The notes below the pieces were generated by a model that saw only the letters and a list, made by a program, of their open reading frames with translations, searched no databases and was not told the origin of the DNA. Made by a program: the position numbers and the translations under genes. From Coemansia sp. RSA 922 (lineage: Eukaryota; Kickxellomycota; Kickxellomycetes; Kickxellales; Kickxellaceae): a stretch of 38,739 bases of DNA. The stretch is from NCBI GenBank assembly GCA_027577415.1, contig JANBQS010000085.1, positions 1 through 38,739 on the forward strand, written 5' to 3'. This document shows, piece after piece, positions 1 through 8,467 of the stretch (position 1 is the first letter of the stretch; each line of letters opens with the position of its first letter).

Positions 1-1
1 T

Positions 2-74
2 TGCCTTCTACCAGAATCGAACTGGTGACCTTCTGCTTACTAGGCAGACGCTCTGCCATCTGAGCCAAGAAGGC
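2..74 (-). tRNA. tRNA-Thr (anticodon AGT)
   Basis: Read on the minus strand, the 73 bases fold as a full cloverleaf. The acceptor arm is GCCTTCT/AGAAGGC with discriminator A. The D stem is GCTC/GAGC, the anticodon stem TCTGC/GCAGA carries loop CTAGTAA, and the T stem ACCAG/CTGGT carries loop TTCGATT. The loop places AGT at 34-36, which reads Thr codons ACU/ACC after A-to-I editing. There is no intron and no encoded CCA, as usual in eukaryotes. Internal A-box (TGGCTCAGATGG) and B-box sequences are present. The Pol III terminator would lie outside the window. Confidence 0.96.
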
Positions 75-373
75 AACTTATTCAAGCTAACTGCTCATTG
101 TTGTGTTCTGATGACATTCGAGAAATGTCAGTCTGAAATTCACCAGAAAATAGGCACTGAAACCGACCGCCTCTTAAAGTACACTTAAAAGTGTGTGCCT
201 AAAAATATATATATAGCGCCAATGCAATCTCTGCTCTCACCACTAAAACATACATTTTTTTTATTTCTCGCTGCTTCTCAAGGAAAGCTGTTTATTTATT
301 TGTTAATTGCTAAATGAGTACATGCTGATAGAAGCACATAATTATTTACTGCGCAGGCATAGTTGAGGAACAG

Positions 374-517
374 TCACTGCCTGGCTTTGGGATTAAACGT
401 GCCAGTGCATTTCTTGAAGTGGTCAGCATAAGATTTTTCTCTAACAATTCCGCTGCACTTTTTGCAAATAACATCAGCGATATTTTCATCATTATAATCG
501 TTGCAGTTGTACTTCAT
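374..517 (-). CDS. 47-aa CxxC...H...C zinc-finger-like microprotein
   Basis: A short reading frame of 47 codons. The centre reads CKKC, eleven residues, then HFKKC, which is a C-x2-C-x11-H-x3-C arrangement like a compact C2HC zinc finger. The first 17 residues are acidic and Asn/Tyr-rich, beginning MKYNCNDYNDEN. A second microprotein at 34265-34396 on the same strand starts MKDTYDDNND and has the same Cys/His spacing, so the two look related. A TATATATAT element sits about 120 bp upstream (636-644). I do not recognise a named family. Zinc binding is inferred from the residue spacing only. The short length alone would not justify the call; the paralogs do. Confidence 0.5.
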   Translation of the reverse strand: MKYNCNDYNDENIADVICKKCSGIVREKSYADHFKKCTGTFNPKARQ

Positions 518-635
518 CGTATAAAAAGTATTTAGAAGGGATAAATGTAAGCGATTATTGCCAGTGATTATTGGTTCAACTTTGTCATATAGCCCAAAAA
601 TGTATCTATCAATGTAGTGTGTTGCACCAAAGTCA

Positions 636-644
636 TATATATAT
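636..644 (-). promoter_or_regulatory. TATA element of the 374-517 microprotein
   Basis: TATATATAT about 120 bp upstream of the ATG at 517, a spacing shared with the other small genes in the window. AT richness of the area makes a chance match possible. Confidence 0.35.
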
Positions 645-1311
645 TCAATAGTCGTTTAGCAATTATTACAGTTGTAAGTTAACACGTACTGCAAGCATGG
701 GGCATAGTCGCTGAGCATATCCGTGGCAATAGTATCTTCCAACTCTTTCTTGAGCTGCTTGTGCACATCACTAAGCGAGATAGAGTATGTAAAATTTGGA
801 CACACCAATGCCAACATAAGAAGGCAACTGGCAGCTTCCGTGTTTCCTCCCAGGCTACGGTTTACAAAGTTCCAGCATCAAAACAGCTCACTCATCGGCA
901 CATGAGTCAATATTACATATGTGGGAAGATCATACAGAGTGACACTGGGAGTAATTTTGCCAATTATCAGGAAGCAAGTTCAAGTTCATAATCAGATAGC
1001 AGGAATGGGAACTGATATCACAAGAGGCTATCCAAGGCAGGCCGGATTCCACTGCCAAAGGTCCAAACACCACTACTCTCACCACAATGGCTCATGCCAC
1101 GAGTCCGCCTGCAGCAAGAGAGTCGCATTTCACACTTGACCTCGGGCCCGCTTGCAAGTGCTGCAGTGCTTTTACTCGGTTTAACGTCACTAGCGATGAA
1201 GCCGAGGAGATTGAGAGGAAAAGCATCATGTACTATTTCTTATTTTGGCTTTGCCTCCAGGATTTCTGGTGGCGGGTCTCGCACTTTCTACAATCATTAC
1301 TTACAGGTACT
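645..1311. other. Intergenic, with coding-like relic
   Basis: I see no convincing gene here. From about 960 to 1320 the DNA is richer in G+C than its flanks and is open in more than one plus frame. One frame from 1087 has a Cys cluster (CKCC) and a run of acidic residues. This could be a decayed coding segment, but no family is recognisable and no start or promoter supports it. Confidence 0.3.
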
Positions 1312-1486
1312 GTCACATAGCCGTCGTATGTGACGTAGCACTGATTAACATTGATGATCACAGTATGTCTTACTAGTATTTATACGTTTATCCCGCTCAG
1401 CACTAGGCTGAGGAATCGGGGAGTTTTCTCTCTTGTCTTTTCAGAATTTATTGTTTCAACATTTAAACAAACCTACGCTTGTAACA
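1312..1486 (+). repeat. Hairpin-containing interspersed repeat, copy 1
   Basis: About 170 bp that recurs in inverted orientation at 22197-22365 and, more diverged, at about 4680-4825. The most conserved part is a stem-loop at 1392-1420: CCCG and CTCAGC pair with GCTGAG and CGGG around loop ACTAG. A second conserved block near one end reads GTCGTATGTGACGTA. Similarity stops at CTTGTAAC on one side. No coding potential is shared between copies. It may be a non-autonomous mobile element, but I see no clear target-site duplication. Confidence 0.7.
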
Positions 1487-1660
1487 GGTACAGTTTGGTT
1501 TGTTATTCTGGGCGACCTGCACATGGTCGCCACGGGGTTTGGCTCCTGGGGTAGCAAATTGCCCAAACGCTGATGCCCTACATGGGATAGCAGTTTGGGA
1601 GATCGTCCGCGCTCTCGCAGAATTATCCATAGATGGCATTGAGCACTCTGGTGAGGCCAT
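1463..1660 (-). CDS. Possible 65-aa protein ending inside a repeat
   Basis: An open frame starting MASPECSMPSMDNSARART, with a TATAAAAG element at 1706-1713 on the same strand about 50 bp upstream. It is Ser/Ala/Arg-rich and not recognisable. Its last codons lie in the repeat copy at 1312-1486, so the natural 3' end may have been replaced by the repeat. An in-frame upstream ATG at 1684 exists but would be too close to the TATA element. Weak support. Confidence 0.25.
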   Translation of the reverse strand: MASPECSMPSMDNSARARTISQTAIPCRASAFGQFATPGAKPRGDHVQVAQNNKPNCTCYKRRFV

Positions 1661-1713
1661 ATATATCCGGTGAAAATCGACGCGCATGCTACGCCTCACT
1701 CAAGACTTTTATA

Positions 1714-2299
1714 GTTCATGCACTTTGCTGGAACTTTCGCGATATACCTTTGAGAATATCGACCCATCTCAACGGAAAATAGCTCCAACCGTCTGTGTCA
1801 ATCAGTGCAAGCGCAGCTACTGTCCTGATTCATGGCTACAATATCAGTTGGTAGCACGGGAGTGTAACTTACGGCGCACATCGCTGTAGATCGTTATTTT
1901 GTACTCAATAGCTGGAATTGAAGAAAATATTACCTAAAGCGTAGCCCGGCAGTTTTTTTGCTGGGAAACGGGGATGCATGCTTTTTTTGGTAATCGCCAC
2001 GCGCGGATGTAACAGATAATTTCTTTCCGCAAAAATATTTCCATTTAGATTGTCTTCAAAATTTTTCCCAGGCCGATCGACTACTATTTTCGAAGCCCAG
2101 ATAGACGATTTACCCCGTGCTCTCCGTAATCCCTATGTCAAGAGAAAAACTGTAGATCGGTGCTCTGGCACATGCTTAATGCCAAAAAGGGTATCAGGCT
2201 ATATTAAGCAGCAGCGGTCTACAATGATATGGTGCGGATTTTTGCTGTGCTGTGTAGACATGCTTTATGTGCGCCAAACTGTTGCTCGCCCAAGATTTC
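1714..2299. other. Intergenic region before alkaline phosphatase
   Basis: No supported gene. A plus-strand open stretch near 2050-2337 runs into the phosphatase promoter and is not convincing. Confidence 0.5.
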
Positions 2300-2308
2300 T
2301 ATTTAAAA
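2300..2308 (+). promoter_or_regulatory. TATA-like element of the alkaline phosphatase gene
   Basis: TATTTAAAA lies 80-88 bp upstream of the ATG at 2388, on the coding strand. Confidence 0.5.
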
Positions 2309-2387
2309 CGAGCCAAGTCTGGGGGACCAAATTCTGACTAGATTTCTTAACCAACCCCTCTAATATTTTCTCGCTACTACTAAAAAA

Positions 2388-4004
2388 ATGAAGGTGTCTG
2401 TACTATCTGTTCTCGCGCTAGTTATTGCCAGTGCTTGCGCCGCACCACAGCCCGAGGTCAAGGATACTGTCGCTTCGTCGTCTAAATGCAGCAGCAAGTC
2501 CCTAGCTCGGAAGAGAAACTTGATCATGATGGTCTCCGACGGATTCGGCACAGCATCCGAGACTATGGCCCGCAACTACGTCCAGCAGATGGAGGGCAAG
2601 CCGTACGAGTGGCTCAGCGCCCTCGACGAACTCCTTGTTGGCACCTCACGCACCAAGTCGTCGGACTCGCTGGTCACTGACTCGGCTGCCGGTGCAACGG
2701 TCTTTAGCTGTGCCAAGAAGAGCTACAACGGCGCCATTGGCGTAACTCCTAACGAAAAACCCTGTGGTACGGTTCTGGAGGCCGCAAAGATCAAGGGCTA
2801 CACAACTGCATTGGTCTCGACGGCTCGTATCACCCACGCCACGCCGGCTGCGTTTGCCTCGCATGTGGTTCATCGCGATATGGAGGGGCTTATTGCTCAG
2901 CAGCTAGTTGGAAATAACACTATCGGCAACAAGGTCGATCTCTTGTTTGGCGGTGGCTCGTGCAATTTCTTTCCCAATACCACCAAGGGCAGCTGTCGCA
3001 CTGACGATCTTGACGTGTGGGCGTTGGCCAAGAATAACGGTTACTCCACATTTGAGTCCCGCGCGGCATTCGACGCACTCAAGCCCAAGACCAAGCTTCC
3101 TACGATCGGTCTGTTCACTTCAAGCCACATGTCGTACGAAATCGACCGCAACCCGGCTCTTGAGCCCTCTTTGGCCGAGATGACAGTCAAGGCGCTAGAG
3201 ATTCTGAGCGAGAACACGAAGCATTCGGACCAAGGTTTCTTCATCATGATTGAGGGTGCTCGTATTGACATGGCGGGTCACGATAACGACCCCGCAGCGC
3301 ATCTGCGCGACATTGTCCAGTACTGGGAGACTGTGGCCGCTGTTCGTCGTTTTGTTAATAATAATCGCAATACGGCGATGATTGGCACCTCTGACCACGA
3401 GACTGGCGGCTTGGCGCTAGGCATGGAACACGACTACTTCTGGCATCCAAAGTACCTGAAGCCCGTCAAAAAGTCTTCCGAGGTTATCTGCCGCGAGCTT
3501 GCCAAGGTTGCCGTCGATGAGCGCGAGAGCTTTGTCCGCAAGACCGTCATTCCTTCGTATTTGGGCGTCTCCAACGTCACTGACGCTGATGTCGCCAGCG
3601 TGGTACGTGCTACTGCTAGCGGTTCGACCAAGTGCAAGCTTGCTGTGGGTCTTATCGTGTCTCGTCTTGCGCGTATTAGCTGGTCTACTGACGGTCACAG
3701 CGGTGTCGATGTGGGTTTGTACGCCTACGGTCGCGGCACGGAGAAGCTGCGCGGAAACTACGAGAACACACAGGTGGGCGAGTTCCTCAGAGACTACCTG
3801 CAAGTCGACCTTGCGCCTGTTACCAAGGGCTTGTCTAATCAGCTCACAGAGCAGCCTGGCTTCGAGTGGGCCCGCGCCCCTCCTTCCATTGTCACTCGGC
3901 GCAGTGCTGAAAAGCACAGCTCTGGGTCGGCTGCTGCTGCCGCTCACCATGCCAAGCTTGATAGCTACCACCCGCTCCACTACCAAGACAGCCACAGCCA
4001 CTAG
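2388..4004 (+). CDS. Secreted alkaline phosphatase (PhoA superfamily)
   Basis: A 538-residue single-exon protein that should hydrolyse phosphomonoesters at high pH in the secretory pathway or outside the cell. Residues 1-18 form a signal peptide with an AxA-type end before the first Pro. Family motifs appear in order: DGFG (51-54) with metal ligand D51; DSAAGAT (98-104) with catalytic Ser99; THATPA (149-154); EGARIDMAGHDNDPA (289-303) with E289, D294 and H298 as expected metal ligands; SDHETGG (335-341) with D336-H337; and HSGVDV with H437. All key residues are intact. The last 40 residues form an Ala/His/Ser-rich tail (AAAAAHH, then HSH at the end) that is not part of the fold. No transmembrane segment or clear GPI signal is seen. 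An AATAAA lies 14 bases after the stop (4018-4023). Confidence 0.96.
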   Translation: MKVSVLSVLALVIASACAAPQPEVKDTVASSSKCSSKSLARKRNLIMMVSDGFGTASETMARNYVQQMEGKPYEWLSALDELLVGTSRTKSSDSLVTDSAAGATVFSCAKKSYNGAIGVTPNEKPCGTVLEAAKIKGYTTALVSTARITHATPAAFASHVVHRDMEGLIAQQLVGNNTIGNKVDLLFGGGSCNFFPNTTKGSCRTDDLDVWALAKNNGYSTFESRAAFDALKPKTKLPTIGLFTSSHMSYEIDRNPALEPSLAEMTVKALEILSENTKHSDQGFFIMIEGARIDMAGHDNDPAAHLRDIVQYWETVAAVRRFVNNNRNTAMIGTSDHETGGLALGMEHDYFWHPKYLKPVKKSSEVICRELAKVAVDERESFVRKTVIPSYLGVSNVTDADVASVVRATASGSTKCKLAVGLIVSRLARISWSTDGHSGVDVGLYAYGRGTEKLRGNYENTQVGEFLRDYLQVDLAPVTKGLSNQLTEQPGFEWARAPPSIVTRRSAEKHSSGSAAAAAHHAKLDSYHPLHYQDSHSH

Positions 4005-4023
4005 ACTCTAGTGCGCTAATAAA

Positions 4024-4679
4024 AATTAAATAATAATAATATATCTTTGCCTCTTAATTCTTCTACGGAGACTCCCAGTGTCCTTTTTTGGGCGGCGTAT
4101 TGTACCAGGAAACTTGTGAAGCATAGATGATTCGAGACTCACGCCGCCCCAGTCAGTGTATTAGATTCGCTAGTGTTTGCTGTCTTGGTATCACAGGGAA
4201 TATCAGTGCTTAAACGCCTAAGGCGATGGTCACAGTATTGGCCTTGGTATTTGTTGTATTTGGTTAGAAAATACGAATATATAGATTTTGGGAGTCTATT
4301 CCTCGGTGAGGGACAACAGAAGCAGCACCAGCATGCTACCTCTTATATCCTCGCCACAACATATAAACAAGTATTACATTAAATATCATCCACAAACACC
4401 CTCACACATCACAGGTCACTCAGTCGCGAGATTCAGTGTCATCGCTGTCCCTACAGGTACGGATTGTAGTGTGTGATGTTAAGGATTTTTATATTTAGAA
4501 AAGGTGAGAAAAACGCTGTCAATATCTGTTACGCTGTTTGTCACTGTACTGGCCATGAAGGCAAAGTGTTTGCTTTCAGAGTTTGTTGAAGCATATTTTC
4601 CCCAAGAAAATTCTAAGCGAGTAGAGAGCCAAGTGTAACTTTTTTGGACCATTACTGTTATATGCTTATATATTCAATA
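4024..4679. other. Intergenic region between alkaline phosphatase and repeat copy 3
   Basis: No supported gene. A 27-codon frame at about 4553 (start MKAKCLLSEF) has no promoter or relatives and is not called. Confidence 0.5.
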
Positions 4680-4825
4680 AATTTCAACTTAATAAAAGAC
4701 AAGTCCCTCCCTGATTCCCAGCCTAGAAGCTGGGTGGGTGAACATACAGATACAAAACCAAAATACTATGGTCAACAGCCATACCAGTGAGTATCACATA
4801 TGGCGCCACATTCAACCGAGTGTTG
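4680..4825 (-). repeat. Hairpin-containing interspersed repeat, copy 3 (diverged)
   Basis: Same orientation as the copy at 22197-22365. The stem-loop is at 4717-4734, CCCAGC pairing with GCTGGG around loop CTAGAA, flanked by CCC (4705-4711 region) and GGG (4736-4738). Relative to the other copies the stem shows a T-to-C change matched by A-to-G in the partner arm. The far end keeps the TCACATATGGC block. Confidence 0.55.
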
Positions 4826-4875
4826 ACTGCTCCGAACTGTCCATATGTGACACTAGATGTAAAGATAAACCAAAT

Positions 4876-5598
4876 CTATTCCGCGTCCCCGGAGTATGGA
4901 GCTGGCCCTGGGAGTGTAAAATTGCTGTTTGCCGTACCCTTGGGGAACAGAGGAGTCTTGTAGTACTTCTTGTAGGCCTCAAGAATGTTCACTGGGTTCT
5001 TAAGTGGGGCAGTTGAATTGCTAGTAACCTCAAGCACCATGCAGTTAGAGTGGAAGCGAGGACCCGCAGTGAAATCTTCATAGTTGGTTTTCTGAGCATC
5101 AGTAATGTCAATGATCTCCGTCTTAAGGTAGTACTTTCCTTTGCCGATATACGCGGGAATGTTAAGGACGTAATAGCCTTTATCTAAGATCTTATCTGTG
5201 CACCATTTGGCAGAGTCATTATCTCCCTCAAACTTGAACTCTTGAAACTTGCTCCACACCTGTCCAGTGCCCTTGCTTGCATATGGCGCAAGCCAGAATG
5301 TGCATGGTCCATGTGGGTGGGCGTCCGTATAGGGCGAGGTATTCTTCGTATCCCACACGAGGCCAATGTTTGTTCCTGCTTCAACAACAAGTGGCTTGAC
5401 TTTGGCAAACATACTAGATGTACGGCAGATTAGGTCCGTAGATTGAACGTCTATAACAGGCATTCTCGGGTGCATTTCAGCTGGTAGTAGAGCTTCGGCG
5501 GTTGCGGATTTCCCCTCAAGACCGATGCCTGTAACATGGGTCATCGATTTGACGGACAGCGCCATGCATGACACAATTGCGATCAACGCGAGTTTCAT
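4876..5598 (-). CDS. Secreted AA9-like lytic polysaccharide monooxygenase homologue
   Basis: A 240-residue protein. Residues 1-20 are a signal peptide, and cleavage before H21 would leave an N-terminal His, as copper histidine-brace enzymes need. The body follows the AA9 pattern: PVIDVQSTDLICR near mature 27-39, EAGTNIGLVWDT (53-64), AHPHGPCTFWLAP (73-85), W..KFQEF..., IPAYIGKGKYYLKTEII, then GPRFHSNCMVLEVT. Cysteines near 38/166 and 79/113 could form disulfides. The family's second-sphere His, Gln and axial Tyr (ALH... and AQFY) are Thr, Arg and His here, so activity cannot be assumed. An upstream in-frame extension to 5730 is a hydrophobic artefact before the TATA. The start at 5598 gives a normal signal peptide. 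AA9 assignment is by eye. Confidence 0.82.
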   Translation of the reverse strand: MKLALIAIVSCMALSVKSMTHVTGIGLEGKSATAEALLPAEMHPRMPVIDVQSTDLICRTSSMFAKVKPLVVEAGTNIGLVWDTKNTSPYTDAHPHGPCTFWLAPYASKGTGQVWSKFQEFKFEGDNDSAKWCTDKILDKGYYVLNIPAYIGKGKYYLKTEIIDITDAQKTNYEDFTAGPRFHSNCMVLEVTSNSTAPLKNPVNILEAYKKYYKTPLFPKGTANSNFTLPGPAPYSGDAE

Positions 5599-5732
5599 GA
5601 TAGTCAAGAAAAATAAATAAATGAAAAAGTGTAAAAAGAGAGTGCAAATATAGTGGATAAAACAAAAAAGTATTGGAGATGATGGAGAACAAAAATAAAA
5701 AAGTAAACTGGGGACGAGAATATGCCTCACAA

Positions 5733-5738
5733 TTTATA
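5733..5738 (-). promoter_or_regulatory. TATA element of the AA9-like gene
   Basis: TATAAA on the minus strand, about 135 bp before the ATG at 5598. Confidence 0.5.
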
Positions 5739-6071
5739 CAAAATTTTCTCACTAGAGAGCTCTCTGTTTGCTCAGCTAGCAATTGTCCAATCTTTTTTTT
5801 TCGTGCTGGGATTTCTTAGGAAGGCTTTCTTTTACTCAATGGCTAAGGATGCGCCATTTTAGTAAAAAGCATTATTGTGCGATTCTCTTTGGGATTATTT
5901 TTTTCGCAGACAAAGCTGCAAAATAGCCAAAAGACTGCTACTTTGAAAGAACCCGTGTCAAAGACCAAAGTAGTTCAAAAAGAAAATCCTTTACCGCTTT
6001 CTTGGGAATTTTCTTTGAGAAACATTTTTTTGAAAGACTTTTATCGACTTTATTAAAAAGAAAAAAAAACC
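5739..6071. other. Promoter-side intergenic DNA with an inverted repeat
   Basis: No gene seen. CTACTTTG and CAAAGTAG near 5938-5973 could form a hairpin. The purpose is unknown. Confidence 0.4.
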
Positions 6072-6117
6072 ATGGTAGAAGGCCAGAAAAAAAACGCTTT
6101 GACAGCTTTTGAAAAGC

Positions 6118-6315
6118 ATGCAAAAGAAAACAACGACAAATGGTTTCAACACGTGCAAAGAGTGTGACATGCGGTTTTCAATGAAAAAATTTAAAAGACG
6201 TGCATGTGGCTACTTGTTTTGGTGCGAAAAAGAGAGTAGTATCTTAAAGACTAGATGCATGGTAGATACTCTGTTTGAGGATGGCAAATTGCACGACATA
6301 TTTCCTATACTCTGA
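6118..6315 (+). CDS. Possible 65-aa Cys-rich microprotein (diverged zinc-finger-like)
   Basis: Begins MQKKTTTNGFNTCKECDMRF. CKEC is followed by KKFKRRACGYLFWC, which resembles the CxxC...YC layout of the microprotein at 11283-11444, but the expected His is missing. The tail includes DGKLHDIFPIL. A second frame with a better start context (ATG 6072, 31 codons, ending at 6167) overlaps its 5' end and also looks coding-like, so a frameshift or unrecognised intron may separate two halves of one gene. No clear TATA is present. Treat it as a possible or decayed member of the microprotein family. Confidence 0.35.
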   Translation: MQKKTTTNGFNTCKECDMRFSMKKFKRRACGYLFWCEKESSILKTRCMVDTLFEDGKLHDIFPIL

Positions 6316-6826
6316 ATGTTAAAGTATTGGTATCACATGTAATGTTAGAATCAACCTAGTTTTGATCTGCTTAGCAGTGCTGACATATGATACACCCGCT
6401 TTTCTATTTTTACAAAGTCTTTATTGTTTTCTACAGCGATATGTGCTAGCAATTGTATGCTTGTGCTATTGCCCATTTTATTACAAAACCAGAGCTTGCT
6501 TGAAAGTGCCACGATGCTTTTTTTTTTACAACATAAGCCATTGTGAATCAACTAAAAAAGGGCGTGGTAATGAAATTGCTTGTGACTTTACAAGCGATTC
6601 AGGTATCTAATAAAGTTGCGCTTCTACTATTAATCAATTGCTACGCTGAATTGGCAGAAGCGCTTGTCAGAAGCAGTCAGTGAGCTAAACCAATTGTAAA
6701 TAAAGGTAAACCAGTGTCACCTATTATCACTTGAACTCTACAAAATGACACGAATGAGTAGTGCTGGATAAAATGTGCATTAATTATGTTGACAATTGAA
6801 AGAAAGCCAAAACAAATATATGCGGG
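6316..6826. other. Intergenic region before the peptide precursor
   Basis: AT-rich, with no supported gene. An open minus frame from 6551 to 6351 has no start context or relatives. Confidence 0.5.
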
Positions 6827-6834
6827 TATAAAAG
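6827..6834 (+). promoter_or_regulatory. TATA box of the repeat-peptide precursor
   Basis: TATAAAAG, a near-consensus TATA box, 90 bp before the ATG at 6917. Transcription would start near 6860-6880. Confidence 0.75.
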
Positions 6835-6916
6835 AGGACATTCAATCCGCTGCTCTTAGTACATACCACACACTCCAACTTCTTGCTCTCATTTTGCTAC
6901 CTTTTTAACATTAACC

Positions 6917-7159
6917 ATGAAATCGTCGTATACATTTGTTGCCCTTGCTTGTGCAGCAGCAGCAGCGGCTGCTGCTGCTCCCCAAGTCGACCATGTTGGC
7001 AACTGGAAGGATACACATGCTCGGCGTCAAGTTGATCACGTTGGAGATTGGAAAGACACACATGGCCGTCGTCAAGTTGATCATGTCGGCGATTGGGAAG
7101 ACAAGTTTGGTCGGCGTCAGGTTGACCATGTAGGCAACTGGAAAGAGATACACCCCTAA
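6917..7159 (+). CDS. Secreted precursor of four repeated 13-residue peptides (KEX2-type)
   Basis: An 80-residue protein. Residues 1-22 are an Ala-rich signal peptide (nine Ala in a row, written with mixed GCA/GCG/GCT codons). The rest is four near-identical units: residues 23-35, 38-50, 53-65 and 68-80, separated by Arg-Arg at 36-37, 51-52 and 66-67. Units read QVDHVGNWKDTHA, QVDHVGDWKDTHG, QVDHVGDWEDKFG and QVDHVGNWKEIHP. Dibasic sites between repeats are the hallmark of fungal KEX2-processed repeat proteins, which include mating pheromones and cyclic-peptide precursors. The invariant core is QVDHVG-[ND]-W. An N-terminal Gln could form pyroglutamate, and units 2 and 3 end in Gly before the cleavage site. 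There is no spacer or Cys. The function of the peptide is unknown. No neighbouring modification enzyme such as a UstY-like protein was seen. Confidence 0.85.
   Translation: MKSSYTFVALACAAAAAAAAAPQVDHVGNWKDTHARRQVDHVGDWKDTHGRRQVDHVGDWEDKFGRRQVDHVGNWKEIHP
6983..7156 (+). repeat. Four tandem 45-bp coding repeats
   Basis: Units start at 6983, 7028, 7073 and 7118; the last lacks the Arg-Arg codons. Third-position differences among units (for example GTC/GTT for Val, GAC/GAT for Asp) alongside a constant peptide indicate selection on the protein. Confidence 0.9.
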
Positions 7160-7713
7160 ATCAATTTATTTCTTCAGTTATTTATTTATAGCCTTCATTC
7201 AAAATATATACCAAAAAAATCTACCAATGTCACTATATGCTAAACATTACGCATACAGTCAACTGTTCTCTATTTGACCAATGTCTGTATCTATCGCCTG
7301 CGTTTACGGTATCAACTGGATGGAGGGAAATTGGAGCACCCGAGTGGCATTAGGCGAGGACGAAGCCCTGCAAAGCCTTGGGATATCGTCGTCAGTCTGG
7401 TGGCGAATGCGCGGTGTCTACTATTCTCCACCTCCAGGCCTTGCAGTCTCTGGTTGTTGAGTCATTTCACGTTGTCGACGAGATTAACAAGGGCATGAGC
7501 GCAACAGGCGACTATAGTTCATAGCATCATCGCCGACTCTGACTGCCAGACAAGGATCGTCCCAGTACTTTTTGATTACTCACAAGCTCTTACCCGACCT
7601 GGACTACCTCACCCATTGATGAAAATTCTCTTCAAATGGCAAGAGGGCAGCCAGAGTCCTTTGATATCGGCAAGTATATTAGCAACGCGCGCAAGAGGCG
7701 CATAGTATATTTA
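7160..7713. pseudogene. Intergenic region with GC-richer decayed coding DNA
   Basis: After the precursor's AT-rich 3' flank, about 7270-7700 is GC-richer and coding-like on the plus strand, with stops in every frame. Fragments such as LQALQSLVVESF and LLPDLDYL resemble the leucine-rich style of the F-box/LRR-like family at 25-35 kb. I take it as a heavily decayed relic, possibly of that family. Confidence 0.3.
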
Positions 7714-8325
7714 TTATTTCTTAAGAGACTCTTTTTCAATCTCTCGTACTCGCAGCTCCAACTCTAACAAGTATTCGTCTACCACTACTCCTTCATGGGA
7801 AAGTTGACGTAATGTATTGCATAACTTGTACAAGTACTCGCGGTTGCTTCCCGATGGTCCCTCTGCTCTAGCTATTACTTGAGCTGTATCCTCAATTGAC
7901 GATTCCCCAGCAAACGACGGATTACTACTAACACCCACGTATACCATTACATCGCCCAGCACGCCCTGTTTAGTGTAAACGCTGACAAATTCAATAGAGT
8001 ATCCGTCCTTCTCTCTGTAGTCCAACAGGGCTTTAACCTCGTGTTCTTTTCCCGATTCAACTTTGTAAGCTACGCCCCAGCACACTGACTCTATAGAGTC
8101 AGTGGCAGGTAATAGTGTGCATACTCGGCCTGGCTGTGAGGGCGTCCCACGGTGGTCGTGAGATTTTTGTAGAAAGGCTCGTTTGCGGCCATGGATATAT
8201 CCAAATACTTGAGCTTCAATGGGAAAGTCTACTCGGTACATTAGTGATCCGTAGCCGAACACCCACAGAGCGCGACCTTGTTCCCATGGCGTGCCCAAGC
8301 CAACGTTTAGTATCGGAACCGTCAT
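7714..8325 (-). CDS. ChaC-family glutathione-specific gamma-glutamylcyclotransferase
   Basis: A 203-residue cytosolic enzyme expected to split glutathione into 5-oxoproline and Cys-Gly, as in the ChaC/GCG1 family. The glycine-rich loop FGYGSLM is at 23-29. GRKRAFLQKS and DHRGTPSQPGRV (46-68) follow, as usual for glutathione-specific members. The general-base Glu is E105 in YREKDGY. The length is normal and no residue appears missing. The ATG at 8325 begins just before the conserved core and follows a purine tract on the plus strand (C/T-rich in the sense direction). No TATA box is obvious. The acyltransferase gene lies 142 bp upstream on the same strand, each probably with its own promoter. 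Confidence 0.92.
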   Translation of the reverse strand: MTVPILNVGLGTPWEQGRALWVFGYGSLMYRVDFPIEAQVFGYIHGRKRAFLQKSHDHRGTPSQPGRVCTLLPATDSIESVCWGVAYKVESGKEHEVKALLDYREKDGYSIEFVSVYTKQGVLGDVMVYVGVSSNPSFAGESSIEDTAQVIARAEGPSGSNREYLYKLCNTLRQLSHEGVVVDEYLLELELRVREIEKESLKK

Positions 8326-8467
8326 AGTAGCAAAAAAAGAAAAGAAAAGAAAAAAATTTAATAGTTGATAAAGAGAAAAAAAAAGAAAGAAAAGTAAAAG
8401 AGAAGAATGCTTTTTCCCGATCGGAGAAGGGGTGTGGGTAACACAAGCTAAAGATTACTAATGGATT

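Noticed and set aside
723..1139. Three short overlapping plus-strand frames
   Set aside because: No common frame, no promoter, no recognisable motif; noted only as a coding-like relic.
1392..1420. Hammerhead or HDV-like ribozyme in the repeat hairpin
   Set aside because: The required core motifs, such as CUGAUGA with GAAA, are absent around the stem.
3417..4001. 194-codon minus frame opposite the alkaline phosphatase
   Set aside because: Shadow of a strongly coding, GC-rich gene on the other strand.
5599..5730. N-terminal extension of the AA9-like protein
   Set aside because: Phe/Leu-rich translation of AT-rich leader placed between TATA box and a clear signal-peptide start.
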